From an uncultured Eubacteriales bacterium (GTDB lineage: Bacteria; Bacillota; Clostridia; Oscillospirales; Oscillospiraceae), in the NCBI GenBank assembly GCA_900549485.1, contig UROG01000057.1, forward strand, positions 1-7,442: 7,442 nucleotides of DNA. Reading direction: 5' to 3'. Position 1 is the first letter of the stretch. Every line of letters begins with the position of its first letter. The notes below the pieces were generated by a model. That model was not told where the DNA came from. It saw only the letters and a program-made list of their open reading frames with translations, and did not search any database. Positions 6,189 through 7,442 of this stretch are shown in pieces. Position numbers and translations under genes: made by a program.

Positions 6189-6237
6189 AGCAAGGAACGG
6201 CGTAGCTTAACGGCTATGCCGTTCTTTGCTCTTTTTT
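6189..6237 (+). terminator. Strong terminator ending the LysM unit
   Basis: AGCAAGGAACGGCGTAGC (6189-6206) pairs over 18 positions with GCTATGCCGTTCTTTGCT (6213-6230). Two are G-U pairs in plus-strand RNA and the loop is 6 bases. CTTTTTT (6231-6237) follows. On the minus strand the two G-U positions become A-C mismatches, so it favours the plus strand. Its right arm overlaps the last codons of the minus-strand recombinase, whose stop is at 6214-6216. Confidence 0.8.
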
Positions 6238-7215
6238 ACTTGTGTTATGGGCATTTTCGATTGCCCGTGTGAAGTCAAATGCACCGATGAAGTTATAGAC
6301 GATGGTGATTTCCCGCGTTCTGGATTTCTTGTCAACATGGGAAACTTCGATCCTGTCAATGAAAGCACGAAGAACAGCCGCGTCAAGCTCCTGCAAATCC
6401 GTGTACTTCTTCACGGCAGCGATAAACACCTTGACATTGGTTTTCTGCTGCTCCTGCTGCTTCAGATCCTTGCGCAGGACTTCTGCCATTGATTTCAGGT
6501 TGCTTTGTTCCAACTCATAGTCATGGGACATTTTGATAAACCGTTCGTCTGACAGCTTACCGATCACGTTGTCCTCATACAGTCGGGAGATAATGCGGTC
6601 AAGCTCAGCAATCCGGGTCTCTGCCTTTGCCAGATTTTCGCGTTTCCGAACAAACTCTGCGTCCCTGTCCCGCATATCGCTCTCGGCGGCATCCTGAATG
6701 AACTCCGCTTCATGTTCTGAAACATAGGAGATTGCTTCCCGCAGATTTCGCAAAACAATTTCATGCAGCACAACATTCTTGATAGAATGTGTCGTGCAGA
6801 GATCCTTGCCCTTGCAGTAGGTGGAGCAAATGAAGTATTTTTGGTTCTCTGCAAAGTTGGTAGCGCGGCATTGATACATTTTGCCGCCGCACTCTGCGCA
6901 ATACAGAAGTCCAGAGAACACACCCATTTCACCCGTCTTGGTGGGGCGGCGACGCGCCTTGCGAATGTATGGTCGTCAAATACTCGCCGGACTTGCCTTT
7001 GCTCTGCCATATAGCGCGAATCTTCTTGGAGGTATCCGGGCATACATTTCGTTGAACACATTGCGGATCGCGGTAAATTCACTTTCGCCGCGTGTGCTGT
7101 CCACGCCGTCATTAACGGCAATGAAATGAACGCCAAACTCCGGGAAAACAACATCGGTATACATTCCCACTTGGAGATAATCGCGCCCGAAGCGGCTCAT
7201 ATATTCTTGTGTCAA
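6214..7215 (-). pseudogene. Degraded large serine recombinase (transposon type)
   Basis: This is the remnant of a site-specific recombinase of the large serine (resolvase/invertase) family, as found on integrative elements of Firmicutes. From about 7200 leftward, SRFGRDYLQVGMYTD and FIAVNDGVDSTRGESE belong to the resolvase domain. The N-terminal third with the catalytic serine is missing. Near 7036, one base is lost in a short G-run (minus strand). Restoring it turns IPPRRF into the expected DTSKKIRAIWQSKGKSGEYLTT. At about 6966-6970 the reading jumps from LTTI straight to IRKARRRPTKTGE, so about 150 residues of the recombinase domain are deleted, with another frame change. The rest (6214-6966) is intact: zinc ribbon (CAEC, then FIC and LC), a long coiled coil, and a C-terminal DUF4368-like part ending VYNFIGAFDF. 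None of the 17 Ile codons after the ATG at 6927 is ATA, unlike the resident genes, which indicates transfer. It should be inactive. Confidence 0.88.
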
Positions 7216-7244
7216 GTAGGGACTAAAAAATTTTGAGAATTTAC

Positions 7245-7282
7245 AAGCCGTTCATAGGCGGAGAACCACCCGTGAACGGCTT
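7245..7282. repeat. Palindrome resembling an IS200/IS605-type end
   Basis: AAGCCGTTCA (7245-7254) and TGAACGGCTT (7273-7282) form a perfect 10-bp stem. The 18-base loop can pair further (GG-C-GG, 7257-7261, with CC-A-CC, 7266-7270, around AGAA), giving a long imperfect hairpin with a mid-stem mismatch. It lies about 30 bases from the point at 7200-7215 where recombinase similarity stops. Subterminal imperfect hairpins are typical of IS200/IS605 ends, and TTGAC occurs on the minus strand at 7211-7215, right at the break. No transposase or TnpB is visible, so the identification is tentative. Confidence 0.4.
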
Positions 7283-7442
7283 ACATGTAAACTAAACTCA
7301 TAGTGAATCCAAGAAAATTCGTCACGCCCTGCGAAGCTCTGTCAAATTTAGATAATCTGGAATTACGAACAAGGCTCACATGTAGCATTCGACTCCGAAT
7401 ATCAGCCAGCATCTATATGAGGGCAGAAATTGTAGCGGCTTT
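7283..7442. other. Unassigned sequence to right edge
   Basis: No recognisable gene was found here. The plus strand is open from 7291 to the window end (50 codons, possible GTG at 7303, beginning VNPRKFVTPCEALSN), but it has no clear ribosome site and matches nothing I know. The minus strand also has a short open frame of about 45 codons ending at 7281. If the neighbouring palindrome is a transposon end, this would be the interior of that element. Confidence 0.2.

Noticed and set aside
7291..7442. Open plus-strand frame running off the right edge
   Set aside because: Only 50 codons, no clear start or ribosome site, no recognised similarity; kept only as an unassigned stretch.
1..7442. CRISPR array, tRNA or rRNA genes
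   Set aside because: No regularly spaced direct repeats and no tRNA or rRNA signature sequences were seen on either strand.

Overview
The window looks like chromosomal DNA from an anaerobic, spore-forming Clostridia-type Firmicute, probably a gut member of the Ruminococcaceae/Oscillospirales. The genus cannot be fixed from this sequence. Three things point this way: a YtvI-like sporulation membrane protein, a UPF0371/DUF1846 protein with a lone PTS EIIC of the PfoR type, and double-glycine-leader peptides next to a DUF4349 lipoprotein. The resident genes are fairly GC-rich yet favour the isoleucine codon ATA; for example, 17 of 25 Ile codons in the ytvI-like gene are ATA.

Layout: 1-137 is a non-coding stretch with two perfect hairpins and an A/T tract. 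138-1211 (minus) is a stand-alone PTS EIIC membrane protein with its own extended -10 promoter and a GC hairpin in its leader. Divergent to it, 1489-2547 (plus) is an AI-2E/YtvI family permease. After a strongly foldable spacer and a good sigma-A-like promoter, 2741-4225 (plus) encodes a UPF0371/DUF1846 protein and ends in an intrinsic terminator. 4226-4499 carries long complementary segments that can form a pseudoknot just before the ribosome binding site of 4500-5519, a DUF4349 lipoprotein. Two tandem small genes follow (5587-5841 and 5871-6131). Each has a bacteriocin-type double-glycine leader fused directly to one LysM domain. A long hairpin plus U-tract (6189-6237) ends this plus-strand unit.

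From 6214 to the right edge the DNA is foreign. A large serine recombinase gene on the minus strand has lost its catalytic N-terminus, carries a one-base frameshift, and has lost most of its central recombinase domain. Its codon use differs sharply from its neighbours (no ATA among 17 Ile codons of the C-terminal part). Beyond its broken end lies a palindrome resembling the subterminal hairpin of an IS200/IS605-type element.

Most interesting unit: the lipoprotein and the two leader-LysM microproteins, possibly under a structured RNA leader. By inference the two small proteins are exported and trimmed at Gly-Gly by a C39-peptidase ABC transporter, releasing roughly 62-64 residue single-LysM proteins that could bind peptidoglycan on the producer or on neighbouring cells. 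The window contains no transporter, immunity protein or modifying enzyme, so the exporter would have to lie elsewhere.
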